The notes under the pieces were generated by a model. The model was not told where the DNA came from, made no database searches, and saw nothing but the letters and a program-made list of their open reading frames with translations. From JAKPQE01 sp041397845 (GTDB lineage: Bacteria; Pseudomonadota; Alphaproteobacteria; Rhizobiales; JAKPQE01): 64,000 nt of DNA. This document shows, in pieces, positions 37,004 to 46,290 of the stretch. Numbering within the stretch: the stretch's first letter is position 1; each line of letters starts with the position of its first letter. The translations under genes were made by a program, and so were the position numbers. Location: NCBI GenBank assembly GCA_041397845.1, contig JAWKVW010000003.1, positions 1 through 64,000 on the forward strand, written 5' to 3'.

Positions 37004-37852
37004 TCAGGTGAAAATCACTGTTCGACTGTCGTTGACGAAGACGCGGTGCTCGACGTGATACTTGATGGCGCGGGCAAGAACCTGCGCCTCGACATCGCGG
37101 CCGATGGCGACCATGTCGGCCGGCGAGGCGGCATGGTTCACGCGAGCGACGTCCTGCTCGATGATCGGACCTTCATCTAGGTCGGCGGTGACGTAATGGG
37201 CCGTCGCGCCGATCAGCTTCACGCCGCGGGCGTGGGCCTGATGGTAGGGCATGGCGCCCTTGAAGCTCGGCAGGAAGGAATGGTGGATGTTGATGACGCG
37301 GCCCTCGAGGCGGCGGCAGGCATCATCGGAGAGTACCTGCATGTAGCGGGCAAGGACGACGAGATCGATGCCTTCGCGGGCGACCAGATCGAGCAAGGCC
37401 GCCTCGCCTTCGGCCTTCGTTGCCCGCGTCACCGGGATGTGGACGAAGTTGAGCCCTGCCGCCTCTGTGAGGTCGCGGAAGTCGGTATGGTTCGAGACGA
37501 CCGCCGGGATATCGATCGGCAGGGCGTCGATCTTCCAGCGATAGATGAGATCGTTGAGGCAGTGGCCGAACTTCGAGACCATGACGAGCACGCGGGCACG
37601 GGTGGCAAGGTCGTGGATCGCGGCCGACATCTCGAAGCGCGCCGAGACCGGGGCGAAGCCCTGCTGAAGTTCGCCGAGGCCGGCGCCGCCCTCGGAGGCA
37701 AAGACGACGCGCATGAAGAACAGGCCGGTGCCGGTGTCACCGAACTGGGCGCTCTCGATGATGTTGCAGCCGCTGCCGGCAAGGAAGGTGGCGACGGCGG
37801 CGACGATGCCCGGGCGGTCCTTGCAGGACAGGGTCAGGACGTAGTTCGACAT
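37004..37852 (-). CDS. purU: formyltetrahydrofolate deformylase
   Basis: The 282-aa enzyme has an N-terminal ACT domain (MSNYVLTLSCKDRPGIVAAV, about residues 1-85) and a formyltransferase-type catalytic domain with INIHHSFLPSFKGAMPY and HYVTADLDEGPIIEQD, holding the active-site Asn-His-Asp. It releases formate from 10-formyl-THF. The start at 37852 begins exactly at the ACT domain. It is preceded by ispG on the same strand with only 4 bp between. Confidence 0.96.
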   Translation of the reverse strand: MSNYVLTLSCKDRPGIVAAVATFLAGSGCNIIESAQFGDTGTGLFFMRVVFASEGGAGLGELQQGFAPVSARFEMSAAIHDLATRARVLVMVSKFGHCLNDLIYRWKIDALPIDIPAVVSNHTDFRDLTEAAGLNFVHIPVTRATKAEGEAALLDLVAREGIDLVVLARYMQVLSDDACRRLEGRVINIHHSFLPSFKGAMPYHQAHARGVKLIGATAHYVTADLDEGPIIEQDVARVNHAASPADMVAIGRDVEAQVLARAIKYHVEHRVFVNDSRTVIFT

Positions 37853-37856
37853 TGGC

Positions 37857-39098
<1,242 letters not shown>

Positions 39099-39274
39099 CC
39101 TGAACCTCCCGTTCTGCGGCGTTGGAAAATACGGGCTGTTTGCTGTCGGCTCCACTAGAAAACAGTCTCGAGTGCCGGGTATCTCCCGATTGCGCCAGCA
39201 GACGGCTTTCGCTCGGCGGCCGACGCAGGTAAAAAAGATCCGCCGACGATGAAAAACAATAATTGGGGGAAACA

Positions 39275-39844
39275 ATGGTTCGTCATCTCAGCATCGGAGC
39301 GCTGGCGCTTGGCGCCATGCTGGCTGCACCCGGGGCCTTTGCCACTTGCGCCGGGCCTGATCTCGCGGTTGTCGAGCTTTCGATCGGGGCGGTAGAGAGC
39401 AAGCGGCCGAATACTTACGATTTCGAGATAAGCTGCGTGGTGCGCAACGAAGGGGGCGCGGATTTCGTCTCGACCGAAAGCGCGCAGGGCATCCACTTCT
39501 ACGAGACCCAGACCGGCGACAGCGAGCCGCGGCGGCTGAAGTTCCGCCATTTCGAGGCGCTGCCGAAGGGCGAGACGCTGAAAGTGTCGCGCAACATCCT
39601 CGATTTTCCGGCGGACGGCGTCGAGGGCATGCGGTTTGCCTGCCGAATCGAATACGACGCGGCGCTGGCGACCGACGACAAGCCGGGCAATGACGATTGC
39701 AACCTCATCAACAATCAGATGGAGCTTGACCGCGCGTCGGTGCTGAAGCTCCTTGATGAGCGGCCGAGCGGGGCAATTGGCGGAAATCCTGGAGATTTTG
39801 CCCCGAAGGCGGCGGGTGACACGCCGGCCGGCAAGTCGGACTGA
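39275..39844 (+). CDS. secreted protein of unknown function (CARDB-like)
   Basis: The 189-aa protein has a signal peptide (MVRHLSIGALALGAMLAAPG, cleaved after AFA). The mature domain, with CAGPDLAVVELSIGAVESK, YDFEISCVVRNEGGADF and CRIEYDAALATDDKPGNDDC, has the layout of CARDB-type beta-sandwich domains: nonpolar strands, a free N-x-G near a D, and paired Cys. The C-terminal 50 residues are disordered. GGGGGA at 39265 is a strong ribosome-binding site that decides for the ATG at 39275 over the upstream in-frame TTG. No operon partner. Confidence 0.7.
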   Translation: MVRHLSIGALALGAMLAAPGAFATCAGPDLAVVELSIGAVESKRPNTYDFEISCVVRNEGGADFVSTESAQGIHFYETQTGDSEPRRLKFRHFEALPKGETLKVSRNILDFPADGVEGMRFACRIEYDAALATDDKPGNDDCNLINNQMELDRASVLKLLDERPSGAIGGNPGDFAPKAAGDTPAGKSD

Positions 39845-39966
39845 CGCCGGCGGCGGCGGTATTCGGCTTGTATCTGTTGCCGAAATGTTCTATCCGGAGG
39901 CGGTAGTTCCGCAGCCGGCGGACAATGCCGCCGGCGCCTCCGTTTCCTGCCGCGCCGGATGTGCCG

Positions 39967-40581
39967 ATGATCGGAAAGCTCAAGGGCGTCGTCGATTCCT
40001 ACGGTCCGGATTACGTCATCCTCGACGTGCATGGTGTCGGCTATCAGGTGCATTGTCCGACGCGGACGCTGCAGGGCCTGCCGGCAGCGGGCGAGGCGGC
40101 GGTGCTGTCAATCGAGACGTTCCTGCGCGAGGACATGATCCGGCTCTACGGCTTTGCCTCGGACCTCGAACGCGAATGGTTCCGCCTGCTGATGACGGTG
40201 CAGGGGGTCGGGGCGAAGGTGGCGCTCGGCGTGCTCGGGACGATGAAGCCGGGCGACCTTGCCAATGCCATTGCGCTCCGGGACATCGCGATGGTGGCGC
40301 GCGCGCCCGGCGTCGGCAAGAAGGTCGCCGAGCGCATTGTCTCTGAACTGAAAACCAAGGCGCCGGCCTTTGCCGACGTCGATCCGGCGGTTGCCAAGCT
40401 TTCCGGCGATTTCGCCGAGGCGCGCGGGGGGCCGCAGGCCGATGCGGTCTCGGCGCTCGTCAATCTCGGCTATCAGCAGGTGCAGGCGAGCGCGGCGGTG
40501 GCGGCCGCCAGCCGCAGCGCCGGCGAGGGCGCGGCCACCGAGACGCTGATCCGGCTCGCACTCAAGGAACTGTCCAGATGA
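39967..40581 (+). CDS. ruvA: Holliday junction DNA helicase subunit RuvA
   Basis: The 204-aa protein has the OB fold (MIGKLKGVVDSYGPDYVILD), the tandem helix-hairpin-helix region (LLMTVQGVGAKVALGVLG, ARAPGVGKKVAERIVSEL) and the C-terminal RuvB-binding domain after a linker. It tetramerises on four-way junctions. It overlaps the ruvB start by 4 bp. The usual upstream ruvC is not here. Confidence 0.96.
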   Translation: MIGKLKGVVDSYGPDYVILDVHGVGYQVHCPTRTLQGLPAAGEAAVLSIETFLREDMIRLYGFASDLEREWFRLLMTVQGVGAKVALGVLGTMKPGDLANAIALRDIAMVARAPGVGKKVAERIVSELKTKAPAFADVDPAVAKLSGDFAEARGGPQADAVSALVNLGYQQVQASAAVAAASRSAGEGAATETLIRLALKELSR

Positions 40582-41612
40582 CCGACCGGCTTGTCTCCGG
40601 CGAGGAACGGCCCGAGGAGGCGGTCGATTCCAGCCTTCGCCCGCAGCGGCTTTCCGAGTTCATCGGCCAGGCGCAGGCGCGGGCCAACATGCAGGTGTTC
40701 ATCGAGGCGGCGCGCAATCGCGGCGAGGCGCTCGACCATGTGCTGTTCGTCGGCCCGCCCGGCCTTGGCAAGACGACGCTTGCCCAGATCGTTTCGCGCG
40801 AGCTCGGGGTCAACTTCCGGGCGACGTCGGGTCCGGTGATCGCCAAGGCCGGCGATCTTGCGGCGCTGCTGACCAATCTTGAAGAGCGGGACGTCCTTTT
40901 CATCGACGAGATCCACCGGCTCAATCCGGCGGTTGAGGAAATTCTCTATCCGGCGATGGAGGATTTCCAGCTCGACCTCATCATCGGCGAGGGGCCGGCG
41001 GCGCGCTCGGTGCGCATCGACCTTGCCAAGTTCACGCTGATCGGGGCGACGACGCGGCTCGGCCTTTTGACGACGCCGCTGCGCGACCGGTTCGGCATTC
41101 CGGTGCGGCTCGATTTCTACAATGACGCGGAGCTTGAAGAGATCGTCCGGCGCGGCTCGCGAATCATGGGCGTGCCGATCAGCGAGGACGGCGCCGGCGA
41201 GATTGCCCGCCGGGCGCGGGGCACGCCGCGCATCGCCGGGCGGCTGTTGCGGCGGGTCCGGGATTTCGCGGTGGTGACCGGCGACGGCGTCATCGACCGG
41301 GCGGTGGCGGACCGGGCGCTCGGCCGGCTCGAGGTCGACAGTCGCGGCCTTGATTCGCTCGACCGGCGCTATCTGAACTGCATCGCGCTCAATTATGGCG
41401 GCGGGCCGGTCGGTATCGAGACGATCGCGGCGGCGCTGTCCGAGCCGCGCGATGCGATCGAGGAAATCGTCGAACCCTTTCTCATCCAGCAAGGGTTCAT
41501 CCAGCGCACGCCGCGCGGCCGGGTGCTGACCCATGTGTCCTTCCGTCATCTCGGGCTCGCGGTGCCGCGCGACCATCAGCAGATGGGGCTTTTCGCCGAC
41601 GACGAGTCCTGA
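40578..41612 (+). CDS. ruvB: Holliday junction branch migration ATPase RuvB
   Basis: The 344-aa AAA+ motor has Walker A in GPPGLGKTTLAQIV, Walker B in DVLFIDEIHRLNP, sensor 1 in LIGATTR, the arginine finger region LRDRFGIPVRL and the C-terminal winged helix (GFIQRTPRGRVLTHVSFRHL). It drives branch migration with RuvA. Confidence 0.98.
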   Translation: MTDRLVSGEERPEEAVDSSLRPQRLSEFIGQAQARANMQVFIEAARNRGEALDHVLFVGPPGLGKTTLAQIVSRELGVNFRATSGPVIAKAGDLAALLTNLEERDVLFIDEIHRLNPAVEEILYPAMEDFQLDLIIGEGPAARSVRIDLAKFTLIGATTRLGLLTTPLRDRFGIPVRLDFYNDAELEEIVRRGSRIMGVPISEDGAGEIARRARGTPRIAGRLLRRVRDFAVVTGDGVIDRAVADRALGRLEVDSRGLDSLDRRYLNCIALNYGGGPVGIETIAAALSEPRDAIEEIVEPFLIQQGFIQRTPRGRVLTHVSFRHLGLAVPRDHQQMGLFADDES

Positions 41613-41773
41613 TGCGATGCGCCGGGCGGGTTCCGGGAGGCCGGCGCGGCGGCGTGCCCTATGTTTGATGCAAGGGGCGGTCGGGACGTCGGCGGCGGCA
41701 ATGCCGATCGCGTCCGGCGGGACCGGCCAGGCGGGCGACGCCGCAGAATGGATGAATTCCGGGAGGTCCGGCG

Positions 41774-42151
41774 ATGACAGCACCGATCGACATCGGCCAG
41801 CGGCTTGCCGACATGCCGGTGATGGCGCAGCGGGGCGATGCGGTCGAGGCGCGGCTCTACAATCTCTGGCGCCGGGCGCGGCGCCGGTTCGGAGCGCCGC
41901 TGCGGTTGTCGCTGCCGGGGCTCAAGGAAATCGAGATGGTGCTCGCCGACGAGTTCTGGGTCTGTGTCGACGTCGTCAAGTTCGACGCGCCGGTGATCGC
42001 CTGGGTCGATTTCGAGACGGCGGAGCGCGACGCGCTGCACCTGCCCATCGCCTGCAAGCTCAACTATTATCACTTCGCGGCATCGGCGGTCCGGGCACGG
42101 TCGCTGGCGCTGATGGAGGAACATCTCAGCGAGCGGCTCGGGGCGGAATGA
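41774..42151 (+). CDS. conserved-looking hypothetical protein upstream of ybgC
   Basis: The 125-aa cytoplasmic protein (starts TAPIDIGQRLADMPVMAQRG; contains RRFGAPLRLSLPGLKEIEMV and FWVCVDVVKFDAPVIAWVDF) has an alpha-then-beta layout and no known motif that I recognise. It overlaps ybgC by 4 bp (ATGA), so the two are probably made together. The function is unknown. The 160-bp gap to ruvB contains no further gene. Confidence 0.6.
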   Translation: MTAPIDIGQRLADMPVMAQRGDAVEARLYNLWRRARRRFGAPLRLSLPGLKEIEMVLADEFWVCVDVVKFDAPVIAWVDFETAERDALHLPIACKLNYYHFAASAVRARSLALMEEHLSERLGAE

Positions 42152-42621
42152 CGGACGGAACGGAGGCATGGCCGGATCTTGCCGGCCGGATCGACGGCGG
42201 GCGGCATGTGCTGCCGGTGCGCGTCTATTTCGAGGACACCGATTTTTCGGGCATCGTCTATCACGCCAACTACCTGAAATTCATGGAACGCGGCCGGTCC
42301 GACTATCTGCGGCTGCTCGGTGTCCATCATGCAGCGCTCGATGCCGGTGCCGAGGGCGAGCCGCTTGCCTTCGCGATCGCGCGGATGGAGCTCGACTTCC
42401 TGAAACCGGCCCGGATCGACGACGTCCTGCAGGTGGTGACGCGTTTCGAGGGGGCGGCGAAGGGCGTGCGGTTCGAGGTCGCCCAGGAGGTCTGGCGCGG
42501 CGCCGAGCTTCTGGTGCGGGCGCGCGGCATGGCGGTGGTGATCAATCGCGAGGGGCGGCCGCGGCGCTTGCCGGCGGTGCTGCGCGATCTCATCGACGGG
42601 CGGGCCGATACCGGGAAATAA
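42148..42621 (+). CDS. ybgC: acyl-CoA thioesterase, YbgC family
   Basis: The 157-aa hot-dog-fold enzyme has the YbgC active-site region YFEDTDFSGIVYHANYLKFM (catalytic Asp near residue 28) and FLKPARIDDVLQVVTRFE. It hydrolyses acyl-CoA or acyl-ACP esters and is usually the first gene of the tol-pal cluster. Here tolQ does not follow; the next gene is on the opposite strand. An ATG at 42148 overlapping the previous stop was chosen. Confidence 0.93.
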   Translation: MTDGTEAWPDLAGRIDGGRHVLPVRVYFEDTDFSGIVYHANYLKFMERGRSDYLRLLGVHHAALDAGAEGEPLAFAIARMELDFLKPARIDDVLQVVTRFEGAAKGVRFEVAQEVWRGAELLVRARGMAVVINREGRPRRLPAVLRDLIDGRADTGK

Positions 42622-42623
42622 GC

Positions 42624-43109
42624 CTACGGCGAGAGCTGGGTCTCGAGCTGCGGCCAGTATTCGTCGGCACGGCGCATCCAGCGTTCGGGCTCGGTGTCGA
42701 AGGCGGCGCGGTTGCCAACCGAATAGAAGAGATAGAGGCGCTCGCGATAAACGCGCCAGAGCAGCGGCTTGCCGTCGGCGATGGCGTTGCGGGCGGCGGC
42801 CATGGCGCAGTGGCCGCCATAGCGTGGCGTATAGATTTCCGGGGCTTCGCGGAAGGCGGCAAGGTTGCCTTCATTGGCAAAGCGCCAGATCGCACCGCGC
42901 CAGGCGAATTCCAGCTTGTCGAGGCCGAGGCGCGGGCCGTCCGGCGTGAAATAGCTGACCGGATCATAGCCCTCGATGGCAAGGCCGGTCAGCGGATTGA
43001 CGACGATGCGCTCGGTCGCGGCAAGCGGTGCGGCAAGGCACGCAACGAGCAGCGCGACCAGCGCGGCAAGTGCCGCGCGAATGCCCCGGTGCTGCCTTGG
43101 CCTCGTCAA
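42624..43109 (-). CDS. secreted YHS-domain protein
   Basis: The 161-aa protein has a signal peptide (ALVALLVACLAAPLAATE) and a YHS domain with VVNPLTGLAIEGYDPVSYFT, FAWRGAIWRFANEGNLAAF and CAMAAARNAIADG. YHS domains bind metals, copper in several cases. It is convergent with ybgC (2 bp between ends) and divergent from the DUF1134 gene. The role is unknown. Confidence 0.85.
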   Translation of the reverse strand: MTRPRQHRGIRAALAALVALLVACLAAPLAATERIVVNPLTGLAIEGYDPVSYFTPDGPRLGLDKLEFAWRGAIWRFANEGNLAAFREAPEIYTPRYGGHCAMAAARNAIADGKPLLWRVYRERLYLFYSVGNRAAFDTEPERWMRRADEYWPQLETQLSP

Positions 43110-43304
43110 GAATCCTCTCCAAACTCTATCCTACCGACGGCCGATTCGCGCTTGCGCGTTGGCGGCGGGAGGTGTCGATGGGCCGGTCGTTCGATGCAGG
43201 GCCGGTTGCCGGGCAGTCTAGGCCGCATCGGTGTGGCGAGCGTTAACGTACCCGGACAGGTCGGACGCGGCCCTTGCGGCGGCGGGTCGTTCCAGGGAGG
43301 AAGC

Positions 43305-43895
43305 ATGAAGACCCTTGCAGTGCGGATCGTCCGGGGGATGCTCGGATTCCTGATGGCGGCGGCGGTCGGCGTCGCGCTGGCATCGCCTGTCGCGGCGCAG
43401 GAGACCGGCAACGCCACCTATTCCACCAACGAGATCGTCAATGCCGGGCACCAGTTCTTCGGCAAGGTGTCGCAGGGGCTTGCGTCGGTGGTGGAACGGG
43501 CGGTCGGCAAATATGGCCAGCCGAACGGCTACATCCTTGGCGAAGAGGGTTCGGGCGCGCTGGCCATCGGGCTTCGCTATGGCGAGGGCCAGCTTTTCAC
43601 CAAGAATGCCGGCGTGCACAAAGTCTACTGGCAGGGGCCGTCGCTCGGCTGGGATTTCGGCGGCGATGGCGCCCGCACGATGATGCTGATCTACAACCTG
43701 CCGCGGATCGAGGCGATCTACCGGCGGTTCGTCGGCGTGGCCGGCTCGGCCTATCTCGTTGGCGGCTTCGGCATGACGGTGCTTTCGAACCAGAACATCT
43801 TCGTTGTTCCGGTGCGGGCCGGCGTCGGGGCGCGGCTCGGCGTCAATGTCGGCTACCTGAAGTTCCGCGACAAGGCGACGTGGAACCCGTTCTGA
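43305..43895 (+). CDS. DUF1134 protein, EipA-like envelope integrity factor
   Basis: The 196-aa protein has a signal peptide (VGVALASPVAAQ) and the DUF1134 domain: NEIVNAGHQFFGKVSQGLAS, YILGEEGSGALAIGLRYGEG, HKVYWQGPSLGWDFGGDGAR, VYNLP-type sequence and AYLVGGFGMTVL. In Brucella the DUF1134 protein EipA is periplasmic and supports envelope integrity; family membership is clear, and the same role here is inferred. The start ATG follows AGGGAGGAAGC. It stands alone. Confidence 0.9.
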   Translation: MKTLAVRIVRGMLGFLMAAAVGVALASPVAAQETGNATYSTNEIVNAGHQFFGKVSQGLASVVERAVGKYGQPNGYILGEEGSGALAIGLRYGEGQLFTKNAGVHKVYWQGPSLGWDFGGDGARTMMLIYNLPRIEAIYRRFVGVAGSAYLVGGFGMTVLSNQNIFVVPVRAGVGARLGVNVGYLKFRDKATWNPF

Positions 43896-44059
43896 TCGAT
43901 GGCCGTGCGCCGGATTTACGGCGCCGGCGTTTAGGTTAATCCTTCGTCAACGTGGCGGGGCGCCACGACATCTGGCATGATCCGGTCCCGGACGAGGTGC
44001 GGGGCCGGTTTTCTTTTGTTCCGCCAGACTGTCCGGCGGACGAACAGGCTAACGGGGAG

Positions 44060-45328
44060 ATGCCGGTGATCGAGGCAGCCATGTATTTCGCGCTCGGGGC
44101 GCTTGCCTCGGCGCTTCTGGCCCTGCTGTTCGTTCCTTTCGTCGTTCGCCGCGCGGTGCGGCTGACGGAGCGGCGGATCGAGGGGTCGATTCCGCTCAGC
44201 CTCGATGAGATCCGGGCCGAGAAAGACCAGTTGCGGGCCGAGTTCGCGCTGTCGACGCGGCGTCTGGAGCTCAGTGTCGAGGAGCTGAAAAAGCGCGCCG
44301 CCGACCAGCTTTTCGATATCGGCAAGAAGCGCGAGACGATCAACATGCTGATCGCCGAGCGGGACGACAAGATCAGCGCCATTGCCGATCTCGAATTGCG
44401 CGAGGCGGAGCTGCGGCGCACCATCCTCGGCAAGGAAGAGGATATCGCCCAGGTGTCGCGCAATCTGCGCGAGATGCAGCGCACGCTCGACATGCGCACC
44501 GAGGACCTGCGCGGTCTCGAGGAGCGGTTTGCCGAGACGCGCAGCAATTTCGACGGGCAGAAGGTGGAGCTCGTGGCGCGCTCGACCCAGGCAGATGCCC
44601 TGCGCGACGAACTGACGTCGCTGCGAATCGAGCGGACGGCGGAACGGGCACGGATTGCGACGCTCGAGGCGCGGCTGGAGGAGCGGGCCGGTGCGCTTGC
44701 CGAGGCGCAGGCGCGTATCGACGATCTCGAGGCCGATGCGGCGCGGCGGCGGGCCGAACTCTCTGCGCGCGAGGCGGCGGTCGAGGGCAAGAAGGCCGAA
44801 ATCGCCGCGCTTGCCGAGGAATTGCAGTCGGGCGAAGGCCGGACCGGCGACCTTGAAGGGCGCCTGCTTGAGGCGGAAAAGTCGCGGATCGCGCTTGAGG
44901 CGGAAGTCGCCAGCCTGGCCAGCCGGCTGGAGGGCGAGCGCGATGCGGTGGAGCGCAGCGGCGAGGCGCTGAAGGCCCGGGTGAACGCGCTTGCGGCCGA
45001 GAAATCGGCGCTCGAGGACCGGTTCGCGGCGCTGATTTCCGAGAATACCGGACTGAAGGAACAGATCTCCGAGGCGGGGCGGCTGGCAGGACGCGACTGG
45101 GAAGCCGAGCGCTCCGAGCATGCCCTGCTGCGCGAGCGCATCAACGACATCGCGGCCGAGGTGTCGCGGATGACAGCGGCGCTCGAGGGCGAAGGTTCGG
45201 TGATCAACCGAATTCTGGCCGAGAGCGGCAAGGGGCAGAACGGCGCGCGGCCGGTGAATGGCGATGGAACGACGCTGTCGCTGGCGGAACGCGTTCGCTT
45301 CCTGCGTGAGGCCGCGGCGGTCCGCTGA
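44060..45328 (+). CDS. membrane-anchored long coiled-coil protein
   Basis: The 422-aa protein begins with one membrane helix (YFALGALASALLALLFVPFV, about residues 7-30), followed by a coiled coil from about residue 60 to 380 with heptads rich in Glu, Arg, Ala and Leu (ELKKRAADQLFDIGKKRETI, LREMQRTLDMRTEDLRGLEE). No enzymatic motif is visible. A structural or scaffolding role at the inner membrane is likely but unproven. The ATG at 44060 follows GGGGAG; an upstream in-frame start at 43952 would add a non-conserved lead. A strong terminator follows. Confidence 0.75.
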   Translation: MPVIEAAMYFALGALASALLALLFVPFVVRRAVRLTERRIEGSIPLSLDEIRAEKDQLRAEFALSTRRLELSVEELKKRAADQLFDIGKKRETINMLIAERDDKISAIADLELREAELRRTILGKEEDIAQVSRNLREMQRTLDMRTEDLRGLEERFAETRSNFDGQKVELVARSTQADALRDELTSLRIERTAERARIATLEARLEERAGALAEAQARIDDLEADAARRRAELSAREAAVEGKKAEIAALAEELQSGEGRTGDLEGRLLEAEKSRIALEAEVASLASRLEGERDAVERSGEALKARVNALAAEKSALEDRFAALISENTGLKEQISEAGRLAGRDWEAERSEHALLRERINDIAAEVSRMTAALEGEGSVINRILAESGKGQNGARPVNGDGTTLSLAERVRFLREAAAVR

Positions 45329-45362
45329 GGCGGCAGCCGGTGCCGGATACATCGGAACAAGT

Positions 45363-45398
45363 GGCGGCGCGGGGCCTCTCCGCGCCGCCATTGTTTTT
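45363..45398 (+). terminator. intrinsic terminator after the coiled-coil gene
   Basis: GGCGGCGCGG (45363-45372) pairs perfectly with CCGCGCCGCC (45380-45389), 7-nt loop, then ATTGTTTTT. It isolates the following sulfide-oxidation unit from the upstream gene. Confidence 0.9.
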
Positions 45399-45450
45399 CG
45401 GGGAGCGGGGGGTCTGCGAGCTTGTGCGATGCCGAAAAAATCCATTCCTT

Positions 45451-45468
45451 TTTTCTAATATTAGAAAA
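45451..45468. promoter_or_regulatory. 18-bp perfect palindrome, candidate operator of the sulfide-oxidation unit
   Basis: TTTTCTAATATTAGAAAA is fully self-complementary. It sits 188 bp before the fccA-like start in an unusually AT-rich stretch. Its core has the TTC-N8-GAA form. As I recall, ArsR-type sulfide-responsive repressors such as SqrR use an ATTC-N8-GAAT-like operator, so a sulfide-sensing repressor is a reasonable guess. No regulator gene is adjacent. Confidence 0.5.
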
Positions 45469-45578
45469 TACATAGTTTAAAATGCCGCAGCCTGCCTCAC
45501 TTTAAGTCTACCCAATTATTGGTTTTGCGATGTTGCAAAGCACAAAGACGAAGCGTTTCGAAAAACTTTGTATAAGCC

Positions 45579-45606
45579 TTTCATTGGAAAAGGGTTTGCG
45601 TATAAT
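45579..45606 (+). promoter_or_regulatory. candidate sigma-70 type promoter of the fccA-fccB-napC-like unit
   Basis: A perfect TATAAT lies at 45601-45606. A weak -35 candidate (TTTCAT, 45579-45584) is 16 bp upstream. The transcript would start near 45613, about 43 bp before the first ATG. The whole 45430-45655 region (about 225 bp) is AT-rich against high-GC surroundings and contains no gene. Confidence 0.5.
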
Positions 45607-45655
45607 CCAATGTGCTGATTTGCCAAGAAACACAAAAATCGTTTTTGGGGGAACC

Positions 45656-46276
45656 ATGAAGCTGAAAGCGATCCTCGGGTCTGCCTGTATTCTGTTTCTG
45701 ACCGGCAGCGGACTTGCTGTCGGTGCGGAATTGAGCGCTTCCATGCTGGCGGACACCTGCAATGGTTGCCATGGGCCGGATGGCTCGAGCTACGGACCGG
45801 CCTCGCCGACCATCGCGGGCACCAACAAGGACTACATGCTGGAGACGATGCAGGCATTTCGCGACGGCAAGCGGCCGTCGACGGTCATGCAGCGCATCGC
45901 CAAGGGCTACAGCGACGACGAGCTGAAGCTGATTGCCGCCTATTTCGCCGAGAAGCCGTTCGGACGGCTGGTCGATCAGGCGACCGATCCGGCGCTCGTG
46001 GCCAAGGGCAAGGAGATCTACGACAATCTCTGCGAGGACTGCCACGAGAAGGACGGCCGCTCGGCCGAGGACTATCCGGCGCTTGCCGGGCAGATGATGC
46101 CCTACATCGAGAACGAGCTGCGCGATCTCATTTCCGGTACCCGGAACCTGGAGAACAACGAAGCGCTGTCGTCCAAGGAGCGCAACAAGAAGCAGCGTAA
46201 CCTGAAGGAGCTGGTCGACACGCATGGCGAAGAGGGTATCGCCGCGGTCGTCAATTTCTTCGGCAGCCAGAAATAA
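45656..46276 (+). CDS. fccA: diheme cytochrome c, flavocytochrome c sulfide dehydrogenase cytochrome subunit type
   Basis: The 206-aa protein has a signal peptide (ILGSACILFLTGSGLAVGA) and two CxxCH haem sites, CNGCH (residues 37-41) and CEDCH (about 125-129), in two class I cytochrome c domains with axial Met candidates near MQRIAKGYS and GQMMPY. A diheme cytochrome of about 21 kDa directly upstream of an FccB-type flavoprotein is the classical flavocytochrome c partner; it accepts electrons from the FAD subunit in the periplasm. The start ATG at 45656 follows GGGGGAA. The gap to fccB is 14 bp. Confidence 0.88.
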   Translation: MKLKAILGSACILFLTGSGLAVGAELSASMLADTCNGCHGPDGSSYGPASPTIAGTNKDYMLETMQAFRDGKRPSTVMQRIAKGYSDDELKLIAAYFAEKPFGRLVDQATDPALVAKGKEIYDNLCEDCHEKDGRSAEDYPALAGQMMPYIENELRDLISGTRNLENNEALSSKERNKKQRNLKELVDTHGEEGIAAVVNFFGSQK

Positions 46277-46290
46277 TCGGGGGGAATGTC

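Noticed and set aside
45556..45563. TTTCGAAA palindrome near the sulfide promoter
   Set aside because: Only 8 bp and without a second copy; too short to call an operator.
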